A stretch of 64,000 bases of DNA from Ophiobolus disseminans (GCA_010093685.1 MU006234.1:611668-675667), one strand, 5' to 3'. Shown: positions 12,079-23,843, counted from the stretch's first letter. Notes: a model not told the origin generated them from the letters alone. Numbers and translations: made by a program.

Positions 12079-13043
12079 TCACACCCGTGACCCAGCCCGG
12101 AGACCCAACAACAAGTTCGCATCCTCAATCTCAGCCGCAGACCGGACCTTGGCGACTACAGCGCCAGAATCTGCCATCTTCAACACCTTCTTAGGCCCCT
12201 CAACACCCTCCTCGACCCCAGCAGCCTTGCGCTTATCCCCCTCCCTCCCAGCCTTGATCCACTCACCCCTATCCTTGTTGGATTTCTTGTTGACCACATT
12301 GCAAGTATACAGCTTATGCGGCGCGCCCACAATGGTCCAGATCTTCTCGCCCTTCATCAGTGACACAGCGTTGTGCTTGGAATGACAGAGCAAGTCGCAG
12401 ATCATGTTCATGCGCTCTTCGAAGGTCCAGAGAGCTGTTTGGCCGATGGCGTCGAGTGTGGGGGCGTCGAAGATGGGGGCGGTGAAGCCGGTTGTGTGTA
12501 GGGATTTGACGTGTTTCTAAGTGTATAGTTAGTGGGTGAGGCTGAATTGAAAGGGATGTTGCGAGTTACGAAGATTTCCCATGCGCAGGCTTCGACGAGG
12601 CCGGGCTGGTAGCAGGTGTGGCTGGTGGGAGTGAAGCGCTTTAGGTAGTGGCTGTTCGCGGTGTCGTTTGCGCCGTTGGTGTTGAAGAAGGCGTTGAAGA
12701 GGCAGCGTACGATGATTTGCTCTTGCTTGGGTGTCGTGGGAATGGTGGTATCTCTTGCGGGAGGGCTCCATTTGGCTTGGCCAATGGCGTTGGTGGCGTC
12801 GGCGGATGAGTGAAAGAATGTGAGGCTCAAGTTGTTGTTTTTCACGATTTCCCTGTCAAGGTGTTTTGCGCCCTTGAAGTGTGCGAGCTTGACGAGCTGA
12901 TGGGTGACCTCTGCCTCAATGCCTTCGGAGACATTGTTGGGTGTGGCAGTTGCGGCAGGTGCAAGAGGGCGCATGTTGAAGGAGCTGGAGGAATTGGGAG
13001 AGTTGATGAAGTCGTTTAAGGTGTCGAGGGTATAGGCTGACAT
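12079..13043 (-). CDS. Conserved hypothetical protein
   Basis: Two exons (13043-12570 and 12516-12079) with a 53-nt intron (branch CTAAC, acceptor CTTAG) encode 303 aa. There is no signal peptide or membrane segment. The N-terminal 35 residues are Ser/Ala/Asn-rich; the middle (about 40-210) is ordered with conserved-looking aromatic and His residues; the C-terminus is Lys/Glu-rich and probably flexible. I do not recognise a domain. The intact frame over both exons, the well-formed intron and sensible composition support a real gene. It converges on GH115, with only about 150 bases between stops. Confidence 0.75.
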
Positions 13044-15386
13044 GTGAGTGAAGTTGAAGAAGAGGTTGTAAAGTGGAAGGTGGTCGGCGGGGTTGAGTGA
13101 AATGGTGTTGTGTGCGAGGTTTTATGTGCAACACAGTCACCGAGGGTTGGAGTGAATGCGGGCGCTACATTCAACAGACAGCTCCGCGACCGCCATTGAA
13201 AAGGAATCGAACAAAAACAAACGCACTGGACATATCAACGGTGAAGAACAATGGGTTCTGTGTCATTTTCAATCGGCCGCATTGTCTTGCTATTGATGGC
13301 TCTGCACTGCTATAATCACTGCAGAAACATGCTATTATATGCCAGGGCTTCCATCTCATCCATGCTTTCAACACAGAAAAGCTCCCAGCGACTGATATAT
13401 TCAATATGGAGGGCGAGCAATGGATCAAGGTGTTGATATTCATACAATTCTGTACACATTTGACTTCGAAATGGCTATCAAAAGAGGCAGGCTTGACCGC
13501 TACAGAGCTCACTGACAAGTCACACCCGTTTGAATAACTAAATTACCCTCCCAAGGACCAATACCTTTGAATTGTGCAAATTCTCTGACGTGGTTCCCCG
13601 ATTTTCTGTTTGTCTGAGAAGTATGGCGCTATATTGTCTACTAGGCGGTTTACTGCGGCGGAGGGCGGGCGGCAAGCGGCAGTGGCGGAGGATTAGCGGG
13701 GCTCTGGAGCGGAAGAGATGCTATTTAAACAATCCGAGTTGAATGGGTATCAGGAATCTTGGGGCTCTTTGTTTGTGCATATGCTTGGAACAGCAGTCTG
13801 GTATGAGCAACATGGTCTGTAGGTCAAGTACATATTGATTTATCAGATAGTTAGCACAGAGCCGTGCATGCAATACCACCCCCAGTCATACTGAACATTC
13901 TTCTCCGTCACATCAATGCTCTTCGTTGCCGGAACTCCTGCCACTTCCGGGGCAATGGCATCATGTACTCCACGCGGCAGGCTGGGGCGGAGCGGAGGAA
14001 GGCGCCGCTGTCGGCGGAAAGTACAGTCAGAGTTATCAGGGGTCCTCAACAGAACACTCGACAATCCCTGTCTGTTTGTTTGCACGCAGGTTTGCTGCAA
14101 GTCTGTGCACAGGGGCACCTGGCGGCAAGAGGGCGGGCCGCTCTCGGAGGCAGCTTCGGCGATGGAAGGTCCGAGGCGGCACGACAACAGGTGAGTCAAG
14201 AAGCGCGCTGCTTCTAACAGCGAGGGTGATTGGATGAGAAGGACGCTGCTGAACGCTCCGATCTGTCGCAGCACATCATGTTTGCTTACCTGTATGAGCA
14301 GAGTAGAAGCGCAGGAGAAGAAGTGTGCAATGATACACAGTAATTATGGAAGCAAGATGAAATTGTTGAGACCTCAGAGACTTCAGAGAATCTCAAACAA
14401 GAGATTACTACAACGCTCTTGTATGTTGATCGATGAGTGCCAGTGACCCATCCTACCAGAATTGTGTCAATGTTGATTCCACATGACTTCTAAAAAGTCA
14501 CTTATTGAGATGACCAAGGTCGTGATTTGTATGTTACTTGGCTTACATGAAGAATCTCCGCAACATGGACCGTTGAATGAGAACATCAGACCGCGATGGT
14601 CACCTTCAAACCTCCCAAATATCTGACCCTCAAAATCCGAAGTCTTAACAATGTCAGTCAATACATCCCTGACATGCTAGTTGGTCAAATCATCCCTTGC
14701 ATGCACCTCGTTCCCACATCCCTTACATCAGATGCAGTCAACACCTCCCTTGCATCGCATTTCCAACATCATATTCCCAAATGCGTTGCGCACCATCGAG
14801 CCATCAGATCTAAGACCATTCTAGAATAAGCGCAGATACACCTGTACAGATCTGCCACTCTGCCAGAAGTCTGATACCACTGACCTGCGCGATGCTCTTG
14901 TCTCAGGCACCCGTAACGCAAGATGCTGCCTTGCGCCAGAGACTGCGCGCTGTAAAGGATGCCGCGAGACTGTTCAAGTGGGTTAGTATACATGTTGAAG
15001 ACGAATGAGAAGTGATGAATCGGGGCTGATGAGGCATGCGACAATTGCGATCAAGAGAGCTGGGAAGTAACGAAGTACGGTTTACCCATCCTCATTATAG
15101 AAGACTGACTTGAATCCCAAGGTCATATCCGCATTAAGCCGTTGCATAAAAACAGCAAACCGCAGGTCTCCTAATCTTCTCAATAAATCAATCCACAAAA
15201 CATCCAAAGTCTTAACATTACAGATGATGTGAGAAGAAGGTCAAGCTAAAGCATGATCCCTACGAGCGTCTGCACCAACTGGAGCCTTCCAACTATGAAC
15301 ACACCTAAACTACACAACACCATTGTACAAGAACATGACAATCCCACTTCCGTTCAGTTCTCTGTGAGATTGCAACCTAGTTCAAA
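13044..15386. other. Gene-poor stretch
   Basis: About 2.3 kb with no open frame that I would defend. The frames present are short, overlap on both strands and lack recognisable protein features. A GC-rich island at 13640-13710 is followed by TATTTAAA-like sequence near 13722, and 13930-14200 is GC-rich with several overlapping frames. These could mark an unannotated transcript or a relic. The 14690-14770 segment has loosely repeated CATCCCTTGCAT-like words. Confidence 0.4.
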
Positions 15387-15602
15387 ATGTCTATTGATTG
15401 GCCCGAGGGTACGACATATGTTGTCCTGACTCCATCCGGGCACACTTGCTGCTTTCCGCTCAACAGAGGCTGGGAGATCATGAAGGCCGAGCGAATCCAC
15501 AGCATGATTGGCAACCCGTTCGAACTCGACACGCGCACGACTAGTAACGCCAATTCGAACAAGGCGAAGGGTGATAAGTTGAAGTGGGCTAAGCGTGGCT
15601 AG
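15387..15602 (+). CDS. Possible small protein, 71 aa
   Basis: The ATG at 15387 has a good fungal start context (A at -3 in TTCAAAATG). The frame gives 71 aa (MSIDWPEGTTYVVLTPSG at the start, KAKGDKLKWAKRG at the end) with mostly C- or G-ending codons. There is no signal peptide. No family was recognised. It is the best candidate in an otherwise empty 3-kb region, but a 216-bp frame can arise by chance. Confidence 0.3.
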   Translation: MSIDWPEGTTYVVLTPSGHTCCFPLNRGWEIMKAERIHSMIGNPFELDTRTTSNANSNKAKGDKLKWAKRG

Positions 15603-16134
15603 GAGGAGTTTGAGGGTGAGGATGGCGGCGATTTGCTGATCGATCGCCCCGTTGAGCGCATGCGGTGTAAATCTGCTTTGTGGCTGCGACAAAGTTTGCT
15701 TTTCGGGTCCTTTGCTGGCGCTTTATATCTGGGTCGGAGATCCTGGCGATTACGATGCATCGACATTGATATTTTTCTTATCTTTTCTCTGGCATGACAG
15801 TCACGGACTGTTTCTGTGAGAGGATCTTGTTTAGTGGGATATGGTACTCCTATTCTTGCGACGGATGAAGCTTTGTATATGCATCTGTATTTACCCAGAG
15901 TGACGTGGAATTGGGGAGTGGCTATTGCCCATACCATGTCTCAGCGTGCAAGGGTGAAGGATATGTGTCTCACCGCAGTATTAATAGTTGATTGAGAGGC
16001 TGGTACATGAACTACAAAGCTGCCCAACACCCAAGATTGCGCATCCAGCCCTCGACCCTCCAGAGCCACCAGAGCCGACGCATCAGTTCCAAAATTCGCC
16101 GAAGCGCCCCACACATGACCCTCCAAGACATCGC
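15603..16134. other. Intergenic
   Basis: About 530 bases downstream of the possible 71-aa protein and 3' of the leftward AT-hook gene. Nothing further can be supported. Confidence 0.4.
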
Positions 16135-17807
16135 CTAACCATGCTCTTTCTTGTTCCTGTTCCCCTCGTTCCTCTTCGCCAAGTGTTTATATCTAACCAC
16201 CAACGAAATGCCACTCACGACCGCCTCCACCAACTCCAGATCCAATGTGCCCTTCGCCTCATACTTATAATACTTCTTCGTTGTCCGCGTGACCTTCCAG
16301 TATCCCTTCTTTTGCTCACTCTCCAGCAGCCCAGAGCCTCCCTCCGGTTTGAACGCCTCATACCACCCCAGCCCCTTGTTATTGATCTCGTCCTCCGGGC
16401 AGTCCTGCAACAGCTCGAGAAACACGCTCTTCGCCTCAGCATACTGCCCTCCAAACCGCTTCTTCAGCTGCTTGGACTCCATCTTGTAATGCTTGAAACT
16501 CTTCAGCGCTTGAGCGTCGAGTACAAGGATGAACTTCATGACGCGCATCACCTCCTCTCCTGTCTTGAGCGTGGTGGTTTTGTTCTTGGCGAAAAAGGTA
16601 AGGGTGCCCGTGCGAGGAAGCTTTGCGTACTTGGTTGGAATGGTGGCGCCGGCGCGGAAGCATGTGTACCAAGGTAGTTCGGGGTAGAGGGTGTGTGCGA
16701 TGCATGCGGACCAGAGGTGCAGGACGGCTGACTTGGTGACAGAGATCCTTCTAGGATCTGTGTTGGTAGTGTCTGCCAAATTCTTAGTCTTAGCACGCTT
16801 CGATGCTGGGCCCTCAGCACCAGCTATATGTGTGGATTTGCGCTTCTTCGAGGACTTAGTTTCGGTGCGCTTCGATGCCGGTCGCTCGACACCAGCTGTG
16901 TCTGTGGATTTGCGCTTCAACGCGGGACCCTCAGCTCCTGCTGTGTCTGAGAATTTGCGCTTCTTCGAGGTGTTGATTGGCAGTAAGCGCTTCGATGCCA
17001 GGTTAACGAATCCAGCCGCGTCGGCGGATTCACTCTTCTCCGAGGCATCCCGGTCTATTTCTGGTAGGGCCTTCTGTATTCTGGGTCGACCTATCTTCTT
17101 GGGCGTGGTGCTTACGATCGTATCATCAACTTCAACTGCGTCGGCGGACTTGCCCTTCTCCGAGGCCTCTGTTTCGAGTAGTAACTTCAATAATTTGGGA
17201 GGCCAACCTCTCTTTTTAGGCGCGCTGCCTTCGGTTGTATCTTCGACTGCATCTGTGTTTGTGGATTTGCGCTCATTCGAGGCGTTGGATTCTAGTAGTA
17301 CCTTCTTGGCTTTGACAGGCTGGCCCCTTTTCTTGGGCGCGCTGTCTTCGACTTCATCTGAGGCGTTAGTTTCTAATAGTAACTTCTTGGATTTGGGAGG
17401 CTGACCTCTTTCCTTGGGCGCGCTGTCTTCGCCTTCCTCTGAGGCGTTGGTTTCTGGTAGTACCTCCCTGTATTTCATAGGCCGACCTCTTTTCTTGGGC
17501 GCGCTGTCTTCGACTTCATCTGAGGCGTTGGTCTCTGGCATTAGCTTCCTGTATGTAGGAGGCCGGCCTCTTTTCCTGGGCGCGCTGTCTTCGACTTCCT
17601 CTGAGGTGTTGGTTTCCGGTAGCACTTCCTAGGCCGACCCATTTTCTCGGGCGCGTTGTCTTCCACTCCATCTGTGTCTGTGGCCTTGCGCTTCTTCGAA
17701 GAGTTTGTTCCTAGTGGCAACTTTGGCGGGGTTTTGACAGGCCGGCCTCGTTGCTTGGGTGTGTTGCCATTGGTGGGGTCGTTCTCGGAGCCCGTTTGGG
17801 ACGCCAT
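16135..17807 (-). CDS. AT-hook repeat protein, apparently frameshifted near its N-terminus
   Basis: The ATG at 17807 starts MASQTGSENDPTNGN and a first RGRPVK AT-hook-like unit; this frame reaches GRPRK near 17635 and then leaves the main frame. The main frame (about 17630-16135) encodes roughly 495 aa: at least four near-identical 27-residue units of the form ETNASDEVEDSAPKKRGRP, more divergent units, then a 230-residue ordered C-terminal domain that I do not recognise. AT-hooks bind the minor groove of AT-rich DNA, so a chromatin role is inferred. The start and main frames are separated by a 10-bp loss in the repeat array. Without correction, translation would have to start inside the array (for example at a Met in unit 2). 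Either a recent lesion or a sequencing error is possible. Confidence 0.65.
17305..17670 (-). repeat. Tandem 81-bp coding repeat (AT-hook units)
   Basis: The word CGCGCTGTCTTCG recurs on the + strand at 17338, 17419, 17500 and 17581, exactly 81 bp apart, and a slightly changed copy follows at 17652, only 71 bp on. Each unit encodes one 27-aa AT-hook module. The short last interval lacks 10 bp corresponding to CTGTATTTCA in the neighbouring unit. Confidence 0.85.
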
Positions 17808-18271
17808 GCTGCGTGTTGTGGTGGGGATGGTTGATGGGCGATATTCGTATTCAACTTGTGGAATCGAAAGGTGAGTGTGTTGGTTGGTGATGTGTATATC
17901 AAGAGAGAGCCCATAGAATATATTGCTTAACCTGTACACAGTTTAGTGAATAAAGTTATATCACGTGCTAGAAATACAACCTTGGGAACCAAACACTCAC
18001 CCCCTGAATCCTGTGTGCGATGTAACGAAGGAGCGGAAGGCCAGCGCTGATTGTTGTGGAAATGCAAGAGTCACTAAAGCTGATGCAGCGGGAAGAGAAA
18101 TAGAGCGTGCGATTTTCACACTTTGAGAACGAGATGATAGTCATTATGCGATCCAAACTGACGTACGTGCAACCACGCTGAAGCCCAAAAATCTACTAAC
18201 TCCAACGTTAGACGCGAAATCCAAAAAGAGATCCAACTATGGTATAAGAATCTGAAGATGATAAGAAAAGC
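17808..18271. other. Intergenic
   Basis: About 460 bases between the start of the AT-hook gene and the stop of the next leftward gene. It holds the AT-hook gene promoter. No other feature was seen. Confidence 0.45.
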
Positions 18272-19247
18272 TCAGCGTCTCCCGCCTCCGCCCATGCCAC
18301 TCATCTGCTTCGTAATGTACTTGGTGCCCTCCTTCTTGATGATCGGCAGCGCGTAGTCCTTGAACATAGTCATGGCCTGGCGCTGCCACTCAGGCTGGCC
18401 AGGCTTTCCTACAGCCTTTGCGCCACTCCTCGGGCGGTCGTGATGGCGATCATCGTCGTAACGGTCCCTCCGATCTCGGTCATCGTGCCGTGGGTCACGT
18501 CGCGAGTCGCGCTTGGAGTTGAACATGTCGTCGTATCGGTCGTCACGGGGTCGGTCCCGTCGGTCTCTGTCGTCACGTGGCCGGTCTCGCCTCTCTCGCT
18601 CGTCGTGTCTCGGGCGGTTGTGGCGGTCGTCGCTCTTATAGCCATCGCGGTCCGGTCTGCGCTTGTCGTCGTGGGCGCGGCGTGGGGGGTAGTGCTCATC
18701 GTACGAGTCGTACGTATCACGTTCGCGTTCGCGCCTGCGGTCGCGACGTGGTTCTTCGCGGCGGCCTGACCGTCGAGGCGGTGGTGTGTCCGAGTCCGAG
18801 TCTGACGAGGAATAGGATCTCCTGCGGCGGGGGCGGGGCGGGCGTGCTTCTATGCGGTGTCAGTATGGCGTATACATAGCGCGGGGGGTAGCTTACCTTT
18901 TGCTGGCGGCGGTGCGGCGTAGTTTGGAGGGGGTGCTGCATATGGCGGAGGGGGTGCAGCCCCAGGCGGCGGTGGTGGTGGGGGTGGAGGGGCGTCTTCG
19001 TAGTCGTCGCCTCGTCGTGGGCGACGGTGCTCCCTTCGGCTGTCGCGATAGTCGCGGTAGTCCCTCTGGTTGTCTGCACCGGGGGCCCATTTGGGCTTGC
19101 CGTCCTCGTAGTTCTCGAAGTGGTATGTTGGGTCCGGCTCTGCTGGTCCCGTTAGCGGCGCCCTGGCAAACTTCACCCGTCCAACTCACGGCGCTGGCCC
19201 ATGGGCGGCGGCGGCGGCGGCGAGGGCATTCTATCGCGGCGTCCCAT
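18272..19247 (-). CDS. Arg/Asp-rich, Pro-rich protein of unknown function
   Basis: Three exons (19247-19190, 19139-18897, 18849-18272) with introns of 50 and 47 nt (donors GTGAGT and GTAAGC) give 292 aa. The N-terminus is MGRRDRMPSPPPPPPM, followed by a short ordered block (PDPTYHFENYEDGKPKWAPG), a poly-Pro/Ala/Tyr tract, an SSDSDSD acidic patch, a long Arg/Asp/Glu repeat region resembling RD/RS-rich splicing-related proteins, and a conserved-looking C-terminal helix (EWQRQAMTMFKDYALPIIKK). RNA-processing association is inference from composition only. The frame is kept through both introns, which supports the model. Confidence 0.8.
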
Positions 19248-20074
19248 ATTGGTGGTCTTGTATGTAGGCGTGGATGTTGGTGGTATCGCGAGGATTCAGG
19301 TACAGGTGAGGTTTGCTAGCTTGGGCGCGCACCATTCACTTATCACTTCGCCGCCTGGTCCCTGCTTCAGCCCACCGCCTGTCACACGCCATCTTCCACA
19401 ACCGGTGAGGTCATCGCCTCCAATAAGCCGACCTGCTAGCGCAAATTCTGCTCTGGGTGGGCCCGCTTCACGCTTTGGACGCTCTCGCTGCGTGGCAGGG
19501 CAAGACTGGGCTGTGTCCATGCGGGCCGTGATCATCGTGCATCACGCCTGCAAGCCATATCAGGCCCTGCAACCCCACTGGCGCCCGTCTTTCTCCCCGC
19601 AAAAGGCGCGTGGGATGCTATGCTGATCAGGGGCTGATCGCGGAGATTTATTCGCTCGCAGGGCGGTCAAGCTGTAATGTGTTGTTCTGAACTCGCCCTC
19701 GTGTCAGCGCGTCATGACTGCCCAGGTGCCGCCTTCATGGGCGCAGCACATCACCAGAGCTGAAACGCAGGCAGCAATATTGATGCCGTCACGAGACACT
19801 CGGCCATCTCCAGACGAGTTGGTCAGGCACCGAGGCAAGGTGGAGAGCACATGTTCATGATATTCTTATCAGAATTTGTTAACTCTTGTATAGTAGTGTA
19901 AGGATACACAGGCCTCCTATTAAGATTCTGCCTGCACTAAGTAGTGCATCGCCAGATATGAGCTCCTTTGCACAGCCTATTTTTCAGTTTCCATGCCGGT
20001 CCATTCCAGATACCGAACTGTCGGAGGTGAGAGACAGGGCAAAAAGAAGGAACAAGGTTGTTGTATTGAGAGAG
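19248..20074. other. Intergenic
   Basis: About 830 bases upstream of the Arg/Asp-rich gene. The first 300 are GC-rich and probably promoter or leader. The remainder holds nothing that I can support. Confidence 0.4.
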
Positions 20075-20572
20075 CTACGGAGAGCGATGATATACACAAC
20101 CAAGATAAGTAATCAAGTAACAAAGAGTCACGTGAGAGATGCGGTTCACATGTACCTTGTGAACTGAAGTGCCAAGCTGACACGAACGCTTGTATGGCGC
20201 ACAAATACTTAAAGATATGTCAATCGCCGCAATCGCCCCTTCATGACAATATTGCATTCGTAGGCCTGTGTTTTCGCTGTGACGCCCAATCCTTTCCCCA
20301 AAGCTTGCCCAGTCTTTTTCAGCTAGGAAGTTTGCATTTGCAGCGACATTTGGATTCTCCAGTCGAAACCATCCTGGCCCAACAGGCGGTAGATTTGTAG
20401 CTCCCGGTGGTTTGACAACACTCGTGGTCGTCGATGTTTTCGTTTCGCTCTTGGTAGTAGAGAACGTCTTAGTTGTCGAAGAAGTTTTCGTCGTCGTCGT
20501 CTTTGAGACTGTAGATGTAAACGTTTTTGTAGCTGTAGTGGTGACCTTTTTGACACGTGTCTGCGTTACCGT
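20075..20572 (-). pseudogene. Open in-frame continuation after the TGA at 20573
   Basis: This is a stop-free frame continuous with the preceding gene. It starts TVTQTRVKK and carries a low-complexity Thr/Ser/Lys tract typical of secreted or cell-wall linkers, then PPGATNLPPVGPGWFRLENP and a further ordered stretch. Such biased composition aligned with the upstream frame is unlikely by chance. The only intron that I found that deletes the TGA in frame (93 nt) needs a poor GTCCCA donor. It is annotated as a broken extension, with an unrecognised splice as the alternative. Confidence 0.4.
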
Positions 20573-21796
20573 TCAGGTATGTGTAGAAGTAACATGCTTC
20601 GTCTTCTTGCATTCGCCCTTGGGACCAGGGAAGGGCGACTTCTTGAAGGGCCCCTTGAGGAAGTTGGTTGAGCCTTTCATGCCCTTCTCAACCACTGATT
20701 TGGCTTGCTCGGGCGCGTTATCCTGAACGAGTGATTCTGCCTCCGTCACAGCACTGTGGACGTCGTCGACCACAGGCTGTAACTCCCTTGCAACATCCTT
20801 TGCCCTGGGTATTTTCTTGGCTAGTTTGATGCTATTGGTAAGATGGCCCGTGAACTTTGAAAGCAGGCCGAGAGCAATCGAGAGGATTTGACCAACGGGT
20901 GGGGTTGGCATGCCATCGATCGGGTTCTGTCTGATCCATTGGTCCAGTACTTGCAGTGGAATTGTATCAATCGGAACTGGAGCGTGTGCAATGCCTTCGG
21001 CCAGCTGGCTAGTAACGCCCACCAGCTCGCGGTTGAGGCAAGAGAAAACGTCGATGGTACTCAGTTGATCGACCTGGCGTAGAGTTTCTGAAAGTTGCGT
21101 AGCGAATTCTATAGATCGGGACGTATCTACACCCAAACTTTCGATGTTCGTGCTGAGTATCCGTGTCAAGCCATGATTGAAAGGCTCCATGAGTTCCAGT
21201 TACTTGGCGGGAGACGTGCCAGTCAGCCATTCCATGAAATTTGGCACCAGAGTCTTGCAAAGTGTCCTTGACAATGCAGAACCTGTGCCATTGCCCACAG
21301 TGGTACCGATGAACGCCCAGGGAATGACGCCTTGCTCAAATTCCGGAGCCGTAGAATTGCCGGGGTAGATCGCTTTTGCCGCCTCCTGACTCGCAACAAG
21401 CCCTGTCATACTAGCAGCGCTGTTCATGAGCCCCTTACACAGGCCTGTAGTAAGACCATCGTCCAGGATGTTGGAACCAGCCGGAATCAGCATGCCGCCA
21501 ACGAAACTGGCAAGGGCTGCGCTGTTCTCCTTGTCAGTACGCTCCGCAGGAGATGATTCAGGGGCGGATTGTGCAAGGACTGCTGTTGGAGGAGATTCGG
21601 CTCCGTCGGTCCGGTTGAGTTCAAGGAGTAGACCTTGGGAGATCATCCACATCGCGGGGATGTGACCAAGACAGCCATCCAGAAGGCCATTCAAGTCGAG
21701 TCCTGGTGTTTGGCGTGATCGGTAGGGGCAGCTTAGCATGTGAGAAGAGAGCACATGCAAGCCATGAAGGCTTTGCGGAGGAAGCTGGTATTCCAT
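20573..21796 (-). CDS. Hypothetical protein, C-terminal boundary uncertain
   Basis: The ATG at 21796 opens 198 codons to an in-frame TAA at 21200. A 51-nt intron (21203-21153, donor GTAACT, acceptor CTCAG) removes that stop and keeps frame, giving 390 aa to the TGA at 20573-20575. The protein has Asn-Gly-Thr glycosylation sites, a helical middle and a basic KKSPFPGPKGECKKTK end. The same frame stays open for another 166 codons after the TGA and encodes a Thr/Ser/Lys-rich linker (TSTVSKTTTKTSS) and an ordered block ending near 20075, so the TGA may be a lesion or be spliced out. No family was recognised. No clear signal peptide is visible, so the true 5' end could also lie upstream. Confidence 0.55.
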
Positions 21797-23471
21797 GTCA
21801 TTCAGGCGGTGGTGGAATGTATATCAGCAGAATTACTTTTCTTGATGGGGACCTTCATATAGTGCAGAATCCAAATATATAAGCATGGCTCAGGGTGTGG
21901 TGAAAACCACGGTAGTGGCGAGAATTGGGAATCTGTTCCTACCAAAGGTCAATCTTTAAAGTGCAAGCAGCTGTACCATATCTCCAAGAGGAAAACTGCA
22001 GGAATGCGCAGGACCATCTTAGGTTCTCAAGAACATGGTTAGACCTCAGCGCCAGATCATTGAAGCACAATTTTCGGCAAGTATCCGTACGCCCTAAACG
22101 TGGATGAAGAGATTTTCCAGTGCACCAGGAGCCAGCCAATACACCATCTGATAACAGACTGTTCTCCTATTTGAGCCAGGAAAGTAGCTCTTCAAGCACA
22201 GCTTACTTGCAGCCAAGCGAAAACCACACAAGACCTCGGGAGCCTGATACCTGGATGCCTATCACATGAGCTCACGTGATTACAAACCTCAACATACAAG
22301 CATCCTTCGATGGCCAGATGCTCATCACGAACTCTGGCTTCATGGCCCCTTAACATGGAACACTCTCTCTGGGTGCTGATATCCCTCAAACTCCCTCAGA
22401 GAGAACCGCTGCATTTACCACGAGGTCCATGTGGCTGCCCGTGCGTAAAAAATGGTTGTGGAACAACGCACCAAAGTACATAAGTTCGTTGCCCTCAGGA
22501 TGGAGTGAGGAGAGCGACTAAGATCACAAGGCGAAATTGTTGTAGGGCCATGAGCGGGTGGACCACACATGGCAACCACGGGATGCCATAGCTATTGCGT
22601 ATTTGAGGGAACAGAACGAACGGTGTTGTGGCCTTAGTCGTAGGGTATCTAGTAGAACACCAGAGTTCCTTTTCTGCAGATGGGAGCGGGGTCTCGAATA
22701 ATGGCACAAAGTACCCGTGGATCCGTTGTTCCTCTGGGTTGTGGTGCGCGAACGTACTTATGACGCTATGCGGGAGGATATCAAGAGAATGAATCGTGCA
22801 AATCGATAAATTCCGATCTATAGAGGCGATACGCGCTGATCAGATAGTGCGATAATAGAGCGAGGGGGTGGTCGCGAAACTTGCATCATGGAGTCGTGTG
22901 GTGCTGACTTGCTTAGCGCAGTTCTTCCCCGCCGTTCGCCGACGCAGCGATTCGCTCGGCAGCTTCATCCACAACTTTTCCATAATTATTACCCTAGACT
23001 CCATTTGCAGTATTCTACATGTCCAGCTCGATGAGTTCCTTTATCATGTTCCTGCTTTCCGTCAGCTTAAAATGGCTAAGAGCGCGTAGGGAAACCTGCA
23101 CTGTTCGACTTTTCTACGAACCGAATTGCTATTTCGAATTTTCGCGATTTTCGCATACAATAGAGTGTATAATCTCCCGATGCATGCAGCAGTATAGTCA
23201 GCAATCGGAGTTGGTCGCAAGTACAGCGTGATCGTTCAATGTTGCTCCTACCTAGGGTCAAACCGAACTTTGGTTCGCAGACTCAAGTCTACGAAATTAG
23301 GCTCCAGTGAACCATGTCTGCGTCTCAAAAGCTATATGTGTACTCTATATTCTGCATTTTTTTCTGCAAGCTCTTTCTTATTCTTCTACAACTATAACTT
23401 CTATCAACAACATTTGACATCCACCAACCAAAATCACAAACAAACCAAGCACGCAACCAGAATCCTCCACA
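21797..23471. other. Gene-poor stretch
   Basis: About 1.7 kb with only short frames. The last 150 bases before 23472 are pyrimidine-rich then A/C-rich (many CAA/ACA), a typical fungal promoter and leader for the small secreted protein that follows. Nothing else is supported. Confidence 0.45.
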
Positions 23472-23843
23472 ATGATTCTACCTACCAAGAGTCTCGCCGT
23501 CATCGTCGGGGCCATACTCGACTGCAGTTCTATCACGTTTGCTGCTGCAATACCGATCACCGCCCGGGTGGACAAGGCCTCCACCACCCTCCAACGCAAT
23601 GTCGAAGCAAGCACAGCAACGGGCATCATTACACCCACGACTATGATCACCAGCGAGATATCCAAGAAGAGTGATAGCCCAACTCCGGTCAGTCAGATAA
23701 TTTGGCCTTCATGGATCATCGACGACGAAAGCTCGCCCCCATCTCCTCAGGGGTCAAACTCGCTTGAGGACACCCTATCGGAACTGGAGGAACGGGGTGG
23801 ACACCAGATGGGAGATTGCTGGGAAGGACAGTGGGGATGCTGA
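23472..23843 (+). CDS. Small secreted protein
   Basis: A single exon of 123 codons; the start ATG is preceded by CCTCCACA. Residues 1-25 look like a signal peptide (MILPTKSLAVIVGAILDCSS, cut probable after FAAA). The mature part is Ser/Thr/Pro-rich with an acidic middle (IIDDESSPPSP) and ends DCWEGQWGC, giving just two cysteines that could pair. There is no recognised domain. Size, secretion signal and isolated position fit a small secreted, possibly effector-type protein, but function is unknown. Confidence 0.6.
   Translation: MILPTKSLAVIVGAILDCSSITFAAAIPITARVDKASTTLQRNVEASTATGIITPTTMITSEISKKSDSPTPVSQIIWPSWIIDDESSPPSPQGSNSLEDTLSELEERGGHQMGDCWEGQWGC

Noticed and set aside
13843..14274. Overlapping frames on both strands in a GC-rich patch
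   Set aside because: Several frames are open at once because stop codons are rare in GC-rich sequence; none has a motif, good start context or intron.
21153..21203. In-frame TAA at 21200 taken as a nonsense lesion
   Set aside because: A 51-nt GT..AG intron removes it and keeps frame, so a splice is the simpler explanation.
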